A stretch of 64,000 bases of DNA from Levilactobacillus senmaizukei DSM 21775 = NBRC 103853 (GCF_001592085.1 NZ_BCWD01000003.1:1-64000); one strand, 5' to 3'. Positions 1 to 8,566 are shown, numbered from the stretch's first letter. Notes: generated by a model not told the origin, from the letters alone. A program made the numbers and translations.

Positions 1-763
1 GTCTGAATCCGAAGCAGCATCTGAATCAGAAGAACAATCTGAATCAGAAGACAATTCCGAATCAGAAGATAATTCCGATTCAGACAGTGGAAGTGAAGGC
101 TCAGATGGTTCTGACTCCGACAGTGAATCTGAATCGGGCAGTGAATCAGAGTCCAACAGTAACAATACAGGTGGCTCTGGCAGCAACTCTGGTTCTGACG
201 CTAACTCAGGATCAGAAGGTGCAACCGACTCTGAATCTGATGGTTCCGAAGAAAATTCGGAATCTGACGGCGGAAATAACGCTAATTCATCTGATTCTTC
301 TTCAACTTCAACCGGTGACAAGGGCAAGGGCTCCGGGAACTCGTCCTCAACGGGTACCGGTTCCTCGTCAGCGTCCGGCAGCAATGGCACTGGTAGCGTA
401 ACGGCAACGAACCTGTCATACGGTGGTAGCAATGCAACGCCAACTTCAGCATCGACAGTTGACCTTACAGCTGATAACAACGATGCTGCAGTAGTGGATG
501 ATACTGGCAACGATTCATCTGACGACAAAGACAAGTCAGATGATAAGTCCAGCGATTCAAGCAAGAGTTCTCTTGCAAAGGGTGGCGATGGTGACCAAAT
601 TGTTGGCGATAAGAACAGTGAAGATACTAGTTCTCCAACAATCTTGAGCTCTATTGCAGCAGCAATTGCCGCCGTTACTGGTGGGTCATGGCTCTTCCTC
701 TTTGGTAAGCGTCGTAAGAAAGACGCGGACCAAGAGACAGACGATGACAATCGTCGCAAATAG
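1..763 (+). CDS. Ser/Asp/Glu-repeat surface protein, 3' part only
   Basis: This is the C-terminal end of a large secreted protein whose start lies outside the window; it is in frame from base 2 and shows 253 residues. The first 100 or so are dominated by SE and SD dipeptides, then the composition shifts to Ser/Thr/Gly/Asn and to a Lys/Asp-containing stretch. A hydrophobic segment (bases about 641-703, ending WLFLF) and a charged tail beginning GKRRKK close the protein. This layout is a stalk plus membrane anchor. No LPxTG-like motif is present before the hydrophobic segment, so sortase attachment is not supported. Low-complexity Ser-rich stalks of this type are typical targets of dedicated O-glycosyltransferases, and three lie directly downstream. 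The adhesin or binding part must be upstream. The role as surface stalk is inference from composition. Confidence 0.8.
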   Translation, partial: SESEAASESEEQSESEDNSESEDNSDSDSGSEGSDGSDSDSESESGSESESNSNNTGGSGSNSGSDANSGSEGATDSESDGSEENSESDGGNNANSSDSSSTSTGDKGKGSGNSSSTGTGSSSASGSNGTGSVTATNLSYGGSNATPTSASTVDLTADNNDAAVVDDTGNDSSDDKDKSDDKSSDSSKSSLAKGGDGDQIVGDKNSEDTSSPTILSSIAAAIAAVTGGSWLFLFGKRRKKDADQETDDDNRRK

Positions 764-804
764 CATCAAATTGAAATACAAGTAGGTATGAAATAACGCC
801 TAGC

Positions 805-834
805 GGACCATCACAAGTAAGATTGTGGTGGTTC
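805..834 (+). terminator. Hairpin after the Ser-rich protein gene, possible terminator
   Basis: A perfect 12-bp stem (with G-U pairs; arms 805-816 and 823-834, loop GTAAGA) follows the stop codon by 41 bases. The run of T after it is weak (CTTACAT), so termination may be partial. A second small perfect hairpin (TTGAGAA ggt TTCTCAA, 866-882) lies between this and the next gene. Confidence 0.5.
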
Positions 835-973
835 TTACATAACTTAATTAAAGTTATGACTCAGATTGAGAAGGTTTCTCAAAAAATACTGCTGCTGATT
901 ATCAAATTTTAGGTAGTGATAAGCTGTCTTGATTGATAATGAGCGGTACAATATCAAATGAAAGGGTGGTTTT

Positions 974-1189
974 GTGGTCATTCTGACGTCAATATTTGCC
1001 TATCACAATGTTCAGTTGTTTCTCCGATTAATGATTTATTTCTTAATGTGGTCGTTGGTTTTGGTGTTCAGGTTTTTACACCGTAAGAAGACACGAAAAC
1101 GAATGGATGAACGGACTAAATATATGATGAAACATACTGAAAAAGACAAGGATGGAAAGTACCCTTGGGAAATAAAAGATAATGATTAA
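974..1189 (+). CDS. Small membrane protein between surface protein and glycosyltransferases
   Basis: The gene encodes 71 residues from a GTG start placed 7 bases after AAAGGG (961-966). The first 33 or so residues are hydrophobic and would form one or two membrane passes; the rest is a basic then mixed-charge cytoplasmic tail (RKKTRKRMDERTK, then KDKDGKYPWEIKDND). I recognise no family. It ends 27 bases before the first glycosyltransferase start, so it is probably the first gene of that operon; a TACAAT -10-like hexamer sits at 947-952 without a good -35. A role in anchoring the cytoplasmic glycosyltransferases to the membrane or to the export site would suit the position, but that is inference. 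It could also be a spurious short frame, although the SD, the composition and the fit between neighbours favour a real gene. Confidence 0.6.
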   Translation: MVILTSIFAYHNVQLFLRLMIYFLMWSLVLVFRFLHRKKTRKRMDERTKYMMKHTEKDKDGKYPWEIKDND

Positions 1190-1216
1190 GTCTAGTTGTT
1201 AGATGGGAGTGTCCTG

Positions 1217-2734
1217 ATGTACTATTTCGTGAATGAATATATCTTGCAGAAAAACTCAAGCGTTGAACACACAGCGATGAACCGTGTACGCCTCTTCAAC
1301 CATTTCCAGCGACCGGCTAAGATTGTGACAAAGATCTATGATCGCTTGCTTCATCAAACGTTGACCAATTTTGGGTTAAAAGATGATGATGTGGTTAACA
1401 TGTTTGATTTCTTCCAAGGAACGACCAAAATGGCGGAGACCAAGGTCATGCACACTGATGACTTGCGATTACCAGTTGAGTCAGAAGTGAGTGTTGGCGC
1501 CAACTTTAGCGGAGTCTCCGTGGGTGATATTCCAACTGGAAATGTTGGTTTTATCCCCGGGACCATTGGTCGGGTCTTCTATCAGGAGTTCGTGGATAGT
1601 CAGGGCAATGCCATTGAGACCGACCTGTGGGATTGGCGTGGATTTAAGTCAGCAACGCAGTATTTTGGTCAAGATGGTAAACTAATTATGCAACGGTATT
1701 ACCAGCCTGATGGTCAGATCGTTCTTGAGGAGTACTTTGCACCAGACACCAATGGTAATCCGTTGGCTTCCAGAATGATCTTGAAGGATTATCAGGGGAA
1801 GGGTGATTTGTTTTTCCAAAATCCAGACGGCTTGTTTGAGTTCTTTTTAGCCGAATTAAGTAAACAAGATCCTGAGACCACCACATTTATCAGCGATCGA
1901 CCAGGTACAGGTGTTCGGCCGTTGTTGGCTTTGAATGATTCGTCACGTAAGTATGTGTATGTTCCGATTAATCATGTGGTCAAACAGGATGACCCGATTT
2001 ATGGCCAGCTCGATGGCTTCTTGCAACCCGCATTCGACCACTTCAATTCGTTTGATGGATTCATTACAGCCACACCTCAACAGGCAGCCGATTTGAAGCA
2101 ACGCTTTCCTAAGGCTAATGTAACGTCGATTTCAGTGGTTTCTACGACACCGTTAGTGAAAGGTGAAACGAGTTTGAAACCAATGGCACAACGGTTGGCA
2201 GGTAGCTTACTCTATGTGGGGCGGATCTCTGCTGACAAGCAGATTGAACAGTTGATTCGAATGTTTGCCATTATTAAGCAACGGGTTCCGCATGCAATAT
2301 TTGATCTTTATGGTTATGGGGAGCCAGCATTCATGAAACAAATGACTGACTTGGTGAATGAGTTGCAGCTACAATCGAGTGTGACCCTTAAGGACTACTA
2401 TCCTGATATTGATGGTCAATATGACAACTATCAGGCATTAGTTAACTTGTCCTTTGTTGATGGCGGACCAATGGGTATGCAGGAAGCTATGACTCATGGC
2501 ATTCCTGCCATCAGTACGCCGTTTAACTATGGGCCACAGGATTATATTCAAGATGGCGTTAACGGGTATCTCTGCAAACCAGGAGATACGCTGGCGATGG
2601 CTGATAGGATTGTTGATTTATTCACGGATTCTAAGAAGTTGGCGAAGCTCAGTGAAGGGGCTTATACGACGGCTCACAAGAATTGGACGCGTCAAAAAGT
2701 TTGGAATCGTTGGCAGAAGTTTCTGAAAGATTAG
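1217..2734 (+). CDS. Glycosyltransferase family 4, SdgA/GtfA/TagE-like (first of three)
   Basis: The protein has 505 residues from the ATG at 1217, which follows GGGAG (1205-1209); an upstream in-frame TTG at 1196 has no suitable SD. It starts MYYFVNEYILQKNSS, the N-terminal signature of the TagE/GtfA-like enzymes that add sugars to Ser-rich proteins or teichoic acid. A middle beta-rich extension (about residues 60-290, with repeated YYQPDG/YFAPDTN-like strands) precedes the C-terminal Rossmann half with YVGRISADK near residue 332. The retaining-GT4 EX7E signature is altered: D415-GGPMGMQ-E423, in place of E-GFSLxLL-E in the two paralogues. The basic residues that contact the donor diphosphate (R and K of GRISADK) remain. 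It is likely cytoplasmic and part of a complex with the next two gene products. The donor sugar cannot be told from sequence; UDP-GlcNAc or UDP-Glc is the family norm. Confidence 0.85.
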   Translation: MYYFVNEYILQKNSSVEHTAMNRVRLFNHFQRPAKIVTKIYDRLLHQTLTNFGLKDDDVVNMFDFFQGTTKMAETKVMHTDDLRLPVESEVSVGANFSGVSVGDIPTGNVGFIPGTIGRVFYQEFVDSQGNAIETDLWDWRGFKSATQYFGQDGKLIMQRYYQPDGQIVLEEYFAPDTNGNPLASRMILKDYQGKGDLFFQNPDGLFEFFLAELSKQDPETTTFISDRPGTGVRPLLALNDSSRKYVYVPINHVVKQDDPIYGQLDGFLQPAFDHFNSFDGFITATPQQAADLKQRFPKANVTSISVVSTTPLVKGETSLKPMAQRLAGSLLYVGRISADKQIEQLIRMFAIIKQRVPHAIFDLYGYGEPAFMKQMTDLVNELQLQSSVTLKDYYPDIDGQYDNYQALVNLSFVDGGPMGMQEAMTHGIPAISTPFNYGPQDYIQDGVNGYLCKPGDTLAMADRIVDLFTDSKKLAKLSEGAYTTAHKNWTRQKVWNRWQKFLKD

Positions 2735-2750
2735 GGGGGTCGATTAGTAA

Positions 2751-4286
2751 ATGTACTACTTCTTGAACGATAATATGCAGTTTTCCAAGTCCGGGATTGA
2801 ACATGCGGAGATTAAACGGCTCCACTTATTCCAGAAGAATCACGTTCCAGCAAAGATTGTGACACGAATGTTTACGATGGATTTGACAGAAGTCCTCGAA
2901 CAGGCTGGCATCAATCGAACAAATTTTGTTAATTTATTTGAATATTTTTGTGGCTCTACGGGTGGTGATCGGCATTCGTTTAGTATGAATGATATTTCGC
3001 TGCCTGCGAACACGACGCAAACTCGTAAGGATAATCAGGTTCAGGTCTTTGCTCAAGGTAAGATGCTAATGATTATCTATCTTCGCGAGAATAGTAATGA
3101 AATTCACAATATTCAGTACTTTGATGTCAATGGTCGGACCTTGAAAATGTCCTGGTGGGATATTCGGGGCTTCAAATGTCTTGAACAACTCTTCGACTGG
3201 GGTGGCAAGATTGTGGCTGAACAATACTTTGGTCCGGACGGTCAGGTTCATGTCGAGAAATGCCACTTGTTGAATCGGGCAGGTAAGGAACATCTGACGT
3301 GGCGAGTGCTTAACTATCGTGGTCAAAATTGGGTGTTTAATGGAATGAATGCGCTGACACGATTCTTTTACGATGAATTGAACGATACCGGCGAGAAGAA
3401 TGTTTATATTTGTGACCGGACGGTGGAATGTGATTGGGCGTTGTTTAACATGAAGACGCCAGCCTTTAAGGTTTTGCATCTCCATAACGACCACGTTGCT
3501 GATCCAAGTGACATGATTCACTCGCCCTTGAATAATAATTATCAAAATGCGTTAATGAATTGGGATCAATGGGATGCCGTGATTTCGGCGACGCCCGAGC
3601 AAAGTCAAGATGTGGAGGACCGGTTTGGCACGGCCATCCCAGCCTTTACTATTCCGGTTGGCTATGTGACCGATGAAGAGTTAGCAATGACCCAGCAGCC
3701 GTTTGACCGGCGGGAAGTCGGGCGAGTTGTTCATGTTGCTCGACTGGCACCAGAAAAGCAACAGGATCACTCGATTAAAGCCTTTGCCAAGGTTCATGAG
3801 GCTTTCCCAGCCGCACGATTGGAACTATGGGGTTACGCTAATGGGGACATTGATAAGTCGTTGCACCAGCTGGTTTCCACACTTCACTTAGAGGATGTCG
3901 TGCAGTTTAAGGGGTACACACATGACATCAACGCGGTCTATGAGGGTGCTCAAATTGGATTATTGCCTAGTCGGGCTGAAGGTTTTTCACTCATGCTGTT
4001 GGAAGCACAGTCACATGGTTTGCCAATGATTGCTAACGACGTCAAGTATGGTCCTAGTGATATCATCCAGGATGGCGTTAGTGGGGTGCTGACTACCAAT
4101 GGTAATGTCGATGAATTGGCGGCGGCGATCATTGATTTATTGGGTCATCAAGAAAAACTGGCTGAATTTAGCGAGGCCGCTTACCGGAACGTTCATCGCT
4201 ACTCAGAAGAAGCGGTTTTTGAAAAATGGCAAACACTGTTGACCTACTTTGATGAACTATCTAGCCGAAAGGAAGTTGCCCTGTGA
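2751..4286 (+). CDS. Glycosyltransferase family 4, SdgA/GtfA/TagE-like (second of three)
   Basis: The protein has 511 residues from ATG at 2751, preceded by a GGGGGG SD that begins right at the stop of the upstream gene. It starts MYYFLNDNMQFSKSG and has the same architecture: N-terminal acceptor/dimer region, central beta-strand extension (DVNGRTLKMSW, FGPDGQVHVE), and a C-terminal GT4 half. VARLAPEK carries the donor-binding Arg and Lys, and E410-GFSLMLL-E418 is a full EX7E motif. It is therefore expected to be catalytically active. Such proteins are often annotated poly(glycerol-phosphate) alpha-glucosyltransferase, but position beside an SE/SD-repeat protein argues for protein O-glycosylation, as with SdgA/SdgB beside staphylococcal Sdr proteins. 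Its stop codon overlaps the start of the next gene by 4 bases, so the two are translationally coupled. Confidence 0.87.
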   Translation: MYYFLNDNMQFSKSGIEHAEIKRLHLFQKNHVPAKIVTRMFTMDLTEVLEQAGINRTNFVNLFEYFCGSTGGDRHSFSMNDISLPANTTQTRKDNQVQVFAQGKMLMIIYLRENSNEIHNIQYFDVNGRTLKMSWWDIRGFKCLEQLFDWGGKIVAEQYFGPDGQVHVEKCHLLNRAGKEHLTWRVLNYRGQNWVFNGMNALTRFFYDELNDTGEKNVYICDRTVECDWALFNMKTPAFKVLHLHNDHVADPSDMIHSPLNNNYQNALMNWDQWDAVISATPEQSQDVEDRFGTAIPAFTIPVGYVTDEELAMTQQPFDRREVGRVVHVARLAPEKQQDHSIKAFAKVHEAFPAARLELWGYANGDIDKSLHQLVSTLHLEDVVQFKGYTHDINAVYEGAQIGLLPSRAEGFSLMLLEAQSHGLPMIANDVKYGPSDIIQDGVSGVLTTNGNVDELAAAIIDLLGHQEKLAEFSEAAYRNVHRYSEEAVFEKWQTLLTYFDELSSRKEVAL

Positions 4287-5785
4287 ATTACTTTATCGAT
4301 GAAAACCTTGGAAGTAAATTAACCGGGATCGAAAAGGCTCAGATCAACCGGCTCCACCTTTTTGAAAAAGGGGGGCTTCCCGCTCGAGGGGTCATCATGC
4401 ATTACAACACGCAGTTGCACCTTTACGCGGATTCATTCGGCGTGCACGGCCGTTACTTCTCTATGTATGATTTCTTCCAGGGCACCAAGGATGATGAAGC
4501 GGTGGTCAACCGTGGCTGGATTGATTACTGGGAGAATAAGTGTCATTTCCGAGTGCAATACTTACCCAAGACCACCGATGTTCGGATTCACGATGGGGAA
4601 ACATTCCGGATGTATGCCCACTTTATGGATAAGGACTATCAAATCTTAGATTACATTAATTACTTTGATAAGCGACATGTGAAGACAATGCGGGAGATCT
4701 ATGATACACGTGGCTTTTGCAGTCAGATCGTCTATCTGACGGAGAAGCAAAAGGTTGCCTCGAAGGTTTATCTGAATCGTCAAGGTGAACGGGTCATGGA
4801 AGACCTCTACGATTCCTCCCCAGATCTGGAATCTAAATGGACTCAGACGATCGTCAGAAATTTTCGCGGTCGGGATTACATTTTCGATTCGCAGATGGAA
4901 CTGCGAACATTCTTCTTCAATCAACTGTATGAAGACGGTGACCTATATATTAGTGATCGCAATCTGAAGTTGGCTGAACCATTGGACAAGACGGATGACC
5001 GGGTCAAGATTTGTGGTGTGATTCACAGTACGCATGCACAGAAGCAATCGGACGTGATGAATTCACCAATCAAGACGCATTATCGGTTCATGATTGAGCA
5101 TCCGGACCATTTTTCGAAGATTATTTGTTCTACCGATTACCAGCGACGAGATCTGGTGAACCGTTTTCCAGATTTGAAGGACAAGTTTGTGGCAATCCCA
5201 GTGGGGTTCACAACGCCGGTTAAGATTGACCCGAGCAAGCGGTTGACGAACCGAGTGATGTGTGTCGCTCGATTCTCGCCCGAAAAGCAAATTATGCAGC
5301 AAGCAGAGGTTATTAAGCGCTTGGTACCAGAGTTTCCTGATGTTGAATTACATTTGTTTGGCTATGGAAAAGGCGAGAAGGCCCTTCGTGATTTTGTCAA
5401 AGAAAACCATTTAGAAAAAAATATCATTTTCCGTGGTTTCTTGACAGATCTTAGTGAAGAATATCAAAAGGGGACGGTTTCCTTGCTAACCAGTATTGAA
5501 GAGGGCTTCTCTTTAGCGACACTGGAAGCAGAAAACTATGGTGTGCCAGTCATTAGTTATGACATTCGCTATGGGCCTCGTGAAATTATTGACGATAACG
5601 TTAATGGCTTCTTGATCAAGCCGAATGATCAGGACGCGTTATACGAGCGATTACGTCGAGTCTTACGTTCGCCAAAGTTACAACAAACTTTGAGTGCTGA
5701 GAGTATTAAATTAGCCAAGCGGTTCTCAGAAGAGGCCATCTTGCAACGATGGGAAAATGTTGTGAACGATGTATTAGCAAATTAA
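4283..5785 (+). CDS. Glycosyltransferase family 4, SdgA/GtfA/TagE-like (third of three)
   Basis: The protein has 500 residues and starts at a GTG that overlaps the preceding TGA (GTGA, 4283-4286), with AAAGG 11 bases upstream. Its N-terminus MNYFIDENLGSKLTGIEKAQ is close to that of SdgA/SdgB-type glycosyltransferases. The central extension (YLNRQGERVMEDLY) and the C-terminal GT4 half (VARFSPEK; E407-GFSLATL-E415) are intact, so activity is expected. It is the last gene of the operon and is followed by a strong terminator. Three tandem paralogues suggest either stepwise building of a short glycan, with a priming enzyme and extenders, or a hetero-oligomer in which one member only binds the acceptor. 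No asp, secA2 or secY2 gene follows, so any accessory Sec genes would have to be upstream of the window. Confidence 0.87.
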   Translation: MNYFIDENLGSKLTGIEKAQINRLHLFEKGGLPARGVIMHYNTQLHLYADSFGVHGRYFSMYDFFQGTKDDEAVVNRGWIDYWENKCHFRVQYLPKTTDVRIHDGETFRMYAHFMDKDYQILDYINYFDKRHVKTMREIYDTRGFCSQIVYLTEKQKVASKVYLNRQGERVMEDLYDSSPDLESKWTQTIVRNFRGRDYIFDSQMELRTFFFNQLYEDGDLYISDRNLKLAEPLDKTDDRVKICGVIHSTHAQKQSDVMNSPIKTHYRFMIEHPDHFSKIICSTDYQRRDLVNRFPDLKDKFVAIPVGFTTPVKIDPSKRLTNRVMCVARFSPEKQIMQQAEVIKRLVPEFPDVELHLFGYGKGEKALRDFVKENHLEKNIIFRGFLTDLSEEYQKGTVSLLTSIEEGFSLATLEAENYGVPVISYDIRYGPREIIDDNVNGFLIKPNDQDALYERLRRVLRSPKLQQTLSAESIKLAKRFSEEAILQRWENVVNDVLAN

Positions 5786-5796
5786 TCGGATCGAAA

Positions 5797-5825
5797 AAAG
5801 CCTCGACAATTTTGTCGAGGCTTTT
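5797..5825. terminator. Bidirectional terminator between glycosyltransferase operon and cutC
   Basis: A 13-bp stem built on AAAAGCCTCGACA and TGTCGAGGCTTTT carries A and T tracts on both sides, so it can end the plus-strand glycosyltransferase transcript and the convergent cutC transcript. Confidence 0.85.
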
Positions 5826-5831
5826 GCTGGC

Positions 5832-6446
5832 TTAAGCTTGAGGATGGAACACCAGGTTGAGTCCTAGCTTGGTGGCCACCGTCTTCGTTTCCGCAACGGT
5901 TAAGTTGGCTGGAATCAAAGTTAAGCCGACTTTTTGCGCGAGTTGATGAGTTGTCAATAGGTGGTTCGCCTCATTGTCGCTACTCAAGAGGTAATCGAAG
6001 CCTTGGTCGGCCAACCAGTTGAGGGCTTGCTCGCGGTGCTCAAGGGGGATAGCGTCGTAAGCCGTGCTGAAGGTTAAGGTCATTCCACCCGCGGCGGCAA
6101 TGATCAGCTGGAGCCCTTCCACGTCAAGAGTATGGTTGGCCGTCAAGGCGCCCAGAATCACGCCATCAACCCCCAATTGTTGAGCCTCGAGCAGATCGGC
6201 TTCCATGATCTTGAGCTCGACGTCGTTGTAGATGGCTTGGCCACCACGAGGAGCAATAACTAGGTCGAGGCTAACTTGGTGTTCGTGAGCGTAACGGACG
6301 GCCTCAGCCATGACCCCCTTGCTGACGGTGGTACCACCCGCGGCGAGGTTATCAGCTAAAGCGATTCGTTTGTGACCGGCCTGGATGTTAGCAGCCAAGT
6401 CCGTGTAATTTTCAATTAAGGGTTCTGTTAAGAGCAAAGTGGTCAT
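5832..6446 (-). CDS. cutC: CutC family protein (copper homeostasis)
   Basis: The 204-residue protein is a compact TIM-barrel CutC. It contains IALADNLAAGGTTVSKG, APRGGQAIYND, LKIMEADLLEAQQLG and DGVILGALTANHTLDVE, the conserved strands and loops of the family. CutC has been linked to copper tolerance in enterococci and E. coli, though its biochemical activity is unsettled. Length fits short Firmicute CutC proteins. The start is slightly uncertain: AAAGG abuts the ATG with almost no spacing, whereas the TTG at codon 4 would have a spacing of 9; the ATG is kept because it is the conventional choice. It is a single-gene unit on the minus strand, convergent with the glycosyltransferase operon and divergent from the exporter gene. 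Confidence 0.88.
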   Translation of the reverse strand: MTTLLLTEPLIENYTDLAANIQAGHKRIALADNLAAGGTTVSKGVMAEAVRYAHEHQVSLDLVIAPRGGQAIYNDVELKIMEADLLEAQQLGVDGVILGALTANHTLDVEGLQLIIAAAGGMTLTFSTAYDAIPLEHREQALNWLADQGFDYLLSSDNEANHLLTTHQLAQKVGLTLIPANLTVAETKTVATKLGLNLVFHPQA

Positions 6447-6521
6447 CCTTTCTATTGCCGACGTCCGTAATGGGCGACGGTATGTTACAATATACGCATT
6501 ATTTATCTAGGAGTGAAGCAT

Positions 6522-7694
6522 TTGAAACCAGAAACTAAGCAGCACCGTTCGTGGTTTTGGAACTGGGTGGTTAACAATCGTTTAGTTTCAATTTTAACCA
6601 TCACCTTACTTATTCTACTCATCTTACTAGTGCTAAGTAAAGTTCAATGGTTGGCCGCGCCATTTATTCTCGTCTGGCAGATTCTGGGTATGCCCATATT
6701 GTTGGCGGGTGTGGGTTATTATCTTTTGAATCCGGTGGTTGATTGGCTCGAGCGCCACAATATTCGACGAACGTGGTCCATCATTGGCCTGTTCATCATT
6801 GTAGCCCTCCTGATTGCCTGGGGAATCATTCGGTTGATCCCAATGGTTCAGCACCAGACAACCATGTTGATTGCTGAATGGCCACATTACTGGCATCAGG
6901 GCTCGGACCAGCTGAATCACTGGCTTAGTGATGACCGCTTAAATGGGATTCGTGATCAGTTGAATCAGTTTAACCAGAAGCTTAGTAAAGGGTCTTCGAG
7001 TGCGTTTTCGAATCTGGCTAAAAACACTTGGTCGTCGGTGGGTGGAATTGTCAGTCGGATTACGGCGATTGTCGTCGCTTTCGTTACGGCGCCATTTATC
7101 TTATTTTACTTGTTACGTGATGGCCAGCACCTGCCAGCGTATCTGTCGCGAATCTTGCCGCTTAACAAGCGGAAATCTATGATGAAATTATTAGTGGAGA
7201 TGAATCGACAGGTTAGTAATTACGTTCGTGGACAGTTGGTGGTTGCGTTCATCGTTGCAATTCTATTCTATATTGGGTTCTTGATCGTTGGTCTACGATT
7301 TGCCCTACTATTAGGGATCGTCGCTGGGGTGCTCAATCTGATTCCATATCTCGGGTCGTTCCTAGCAATGGTTCCGGCGGTTGTCGTTGCGGTATTTGTT
7401 TCACCGTGGATGTTGGTGAAGGTTTTAATCGTCTTTATCATCGAACAGACGTTAGAAGGTCGGGTCATTTCGCCACTGGTCTTGGGTAGCTCACTCAAGA
7501 TTCACCCACTGACTATTATTTTTATATTGCTGATTGCCGGTAAGGCCTTCGGGGTACTTGGGGTAGTATTAGGGATTCCTGGTTACGCCGTCCTGCGGGT
7601 AATTGTTACAGAAATTTTTCACTGGTACCAGAACTTTGTCGGCGGCTATGAGCAACCGACCACGTTAGATGGGGGAACACATGAAAAAAATTGA
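6522..7694 (+). CDS. AI-2E family transporter (PerM/YdbI-type membrane protein)
   Basis: A 390-residue integral membrane protein of the AI-2 exporter-like superfamily. About eight hydrophobic segments are visible, with the typical long hydrophilic region between the early and late helices (roughly residues 120-180) and the conserved C-terminal part around PYLGSFLAMVPAVVVA, GRVISPLVLGSSLKIHPL and GIPGYAVLRV. A TTG start at 6522 sits 8 bases after AGGAG and is preferred over GTG at 6513, which would overlap the SD. Family members have been implicated in AI-2 release or Na+/H+ antiport; the substrate here is unknown. Its end overlaps the rlmA start by 14 bases, so the two genes are probably co-transcribed. 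Confidence 0.88.
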   Translation: MKPETKQHRSWFWNWVVNNRLVSILTITLLILLILLVLSKVQWLAAPFILVWQILGMPILLAGVGYYLLNPVVDWLERHNIRRTWSIIGLFIIVALLIAWGIIRLIPMVQHQTTMLIAEWPHYWHQGSDQLNHWLSDDRLNGIRDQLNQFNQKLSKGSSSAFSNLAKNTWSSVGGIVSRITAIVVAFVTAPFILFYLLRDGQHLPAYLSRILPLNKRKSMMKLLVEMNRQVSNYVRGQLVVAFIVAILFYIGFLIVGLRFALLLGIVAGVLNLIPYLGSFLAMVPAVVVAVFVSPWMLVKVLIVFIIEQTLEGRVISPLVLGSSLKIHPLTIIFILLIAGKAFGVLGVVLGIPGYAVLRVIVTEIFHWYQNFVGGYEQPTTLDGGTHEKN

Positions 7695-8535
7695 TCAAGC
7701 ACGTCAGTTCCTGCAGACCCGGCCACATCTTTTCCGTTGCCCGGTTTGTCAAGAACCCTATGAACAGGTCGTTGACCGGAGCCTTGTTTGTCCTAATGGA
7801 CATAGCGTCGATGTCTCTAAGAAGGGCACCTTGTATTTCATGCAGCGAGCGGTGGCCAGTGAGTACGATGATGCCATGTTGGCTGCTCGCCGGCGGATGT
7901 TGCAGGCGGGACTCTTTGCGGGCATCACGGATGCCTTTGTTGCTAAGATGCCGGCGACCGCCCAAACAATTCTAGATGTTGGCTGTGGGGAAGGGACTCC
8001 CTTAAACGATGTGCTGACCAAGCGGAAAAATCAGGAGGATGTCGCGGTGGGCTTTGACTTATCCAAGCCCGGGATTAATCTGGCGACACAGTTGGAGAAT
8101 TCAGCCTTCTTTTGTGTGGCTGATTTGGCCCAAATGCCGTTCGCAGATGGCCAATTCACGACGATCCTGGATTTATTTTCGCCGTCTGCTTACCAAGAAT
8201 TTAATCGGGTGCTGGCGCCGGATGGGCAATTACTGAAGGTTATTCCTAACAGTGACTATCTAATTGAGTTGCGTCAGGCGATTTTTCCTGCCGATAGTGC
8301 CCATGCTACCTATGATAATGGGAAGGTGCTGGGCCTATTCCAAGAACATTATCCTAATGCCACGGCGGAACGCATTCGTTACCAGGTCCCGGTCTCAGCA
8401 GAACGATTCGCGGATTTGATGCTGATGACGCCCATGCACTGGGGTGCTACCCCCGAACGATTGGCCGAGGTTAAGGCCCATCCATTTACCGAAATTACGG
8501 TTGATGTGACTCTGCTGACGGCACAAGGACATTAA
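7681..8535 (+). CDS. rlmA: 23S rRNA (guanine-N1)-methyltransferase, RlmA/TlrB type
   Basis: The 284-residue protein begins with a zinc-binding treble: C20, C23, C37 and H41 in FRCPVCQEPY and LVCPNGHSVD, followed by SAM motif I ILDVGCGEG (residues 97-105). This pairing is diagnostic for RlmA, which methylates N1 of a guanine in hairpin 35 of 23S rRNA (G748 in the Gram-positive RlmA(II) branch, G745 in the Gram-negative one) and can influence macrolide/tylosin sensitivity. The ATG at 7681 follows a GGGGG SD; an in-frame ATG at 7669 overlaps that SD and is rejected. It shares its first 14 bases with the end of the exporter gene. Confidence 0.88.
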   Translation: MKKIDQARQFLQTRPHLFRCPVCQEPYEQVVDRSLVCPNGHSVDVSKKGTLYFMQRAVASEYDDAMLAARRRMLQAGLFAGITDAFVAKMPATAQTILDVGCGEGTPLNDVLTKRKNQEDVAVGFDLSKPGINLATQLENSAFFCVADLAQMPFADGQFTTILDLFSPSAYQEFNRVLAPDGQLLKVIPNSDYLIELRQAIFPADSAHATYDNGKVLGLFQEHYPNATAERIRYQVPVSAERFADLMLMTPMHWGATPERLAEVKAHPFTEITVDVTLLTAQGH

Positions 8536-8566
8536 GTAAAACGTTTAAGAATCTTATGAAAAAGGC

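Noticed and set aside
1-400. Alternative plus-strand frame (87-401) through the Ser-rich repeats
   Set aside because: It is a frame-shifted reading of the SE/SD codons; the frame from base 2 runs through to the membrane anchor.
3066-3545. 159-codon open frame on the minus strand inside the second glycosyltransferase
   Set aside because: No SD, no recognisable protein; it is the mirror of a strongly supported plus-strand gene.
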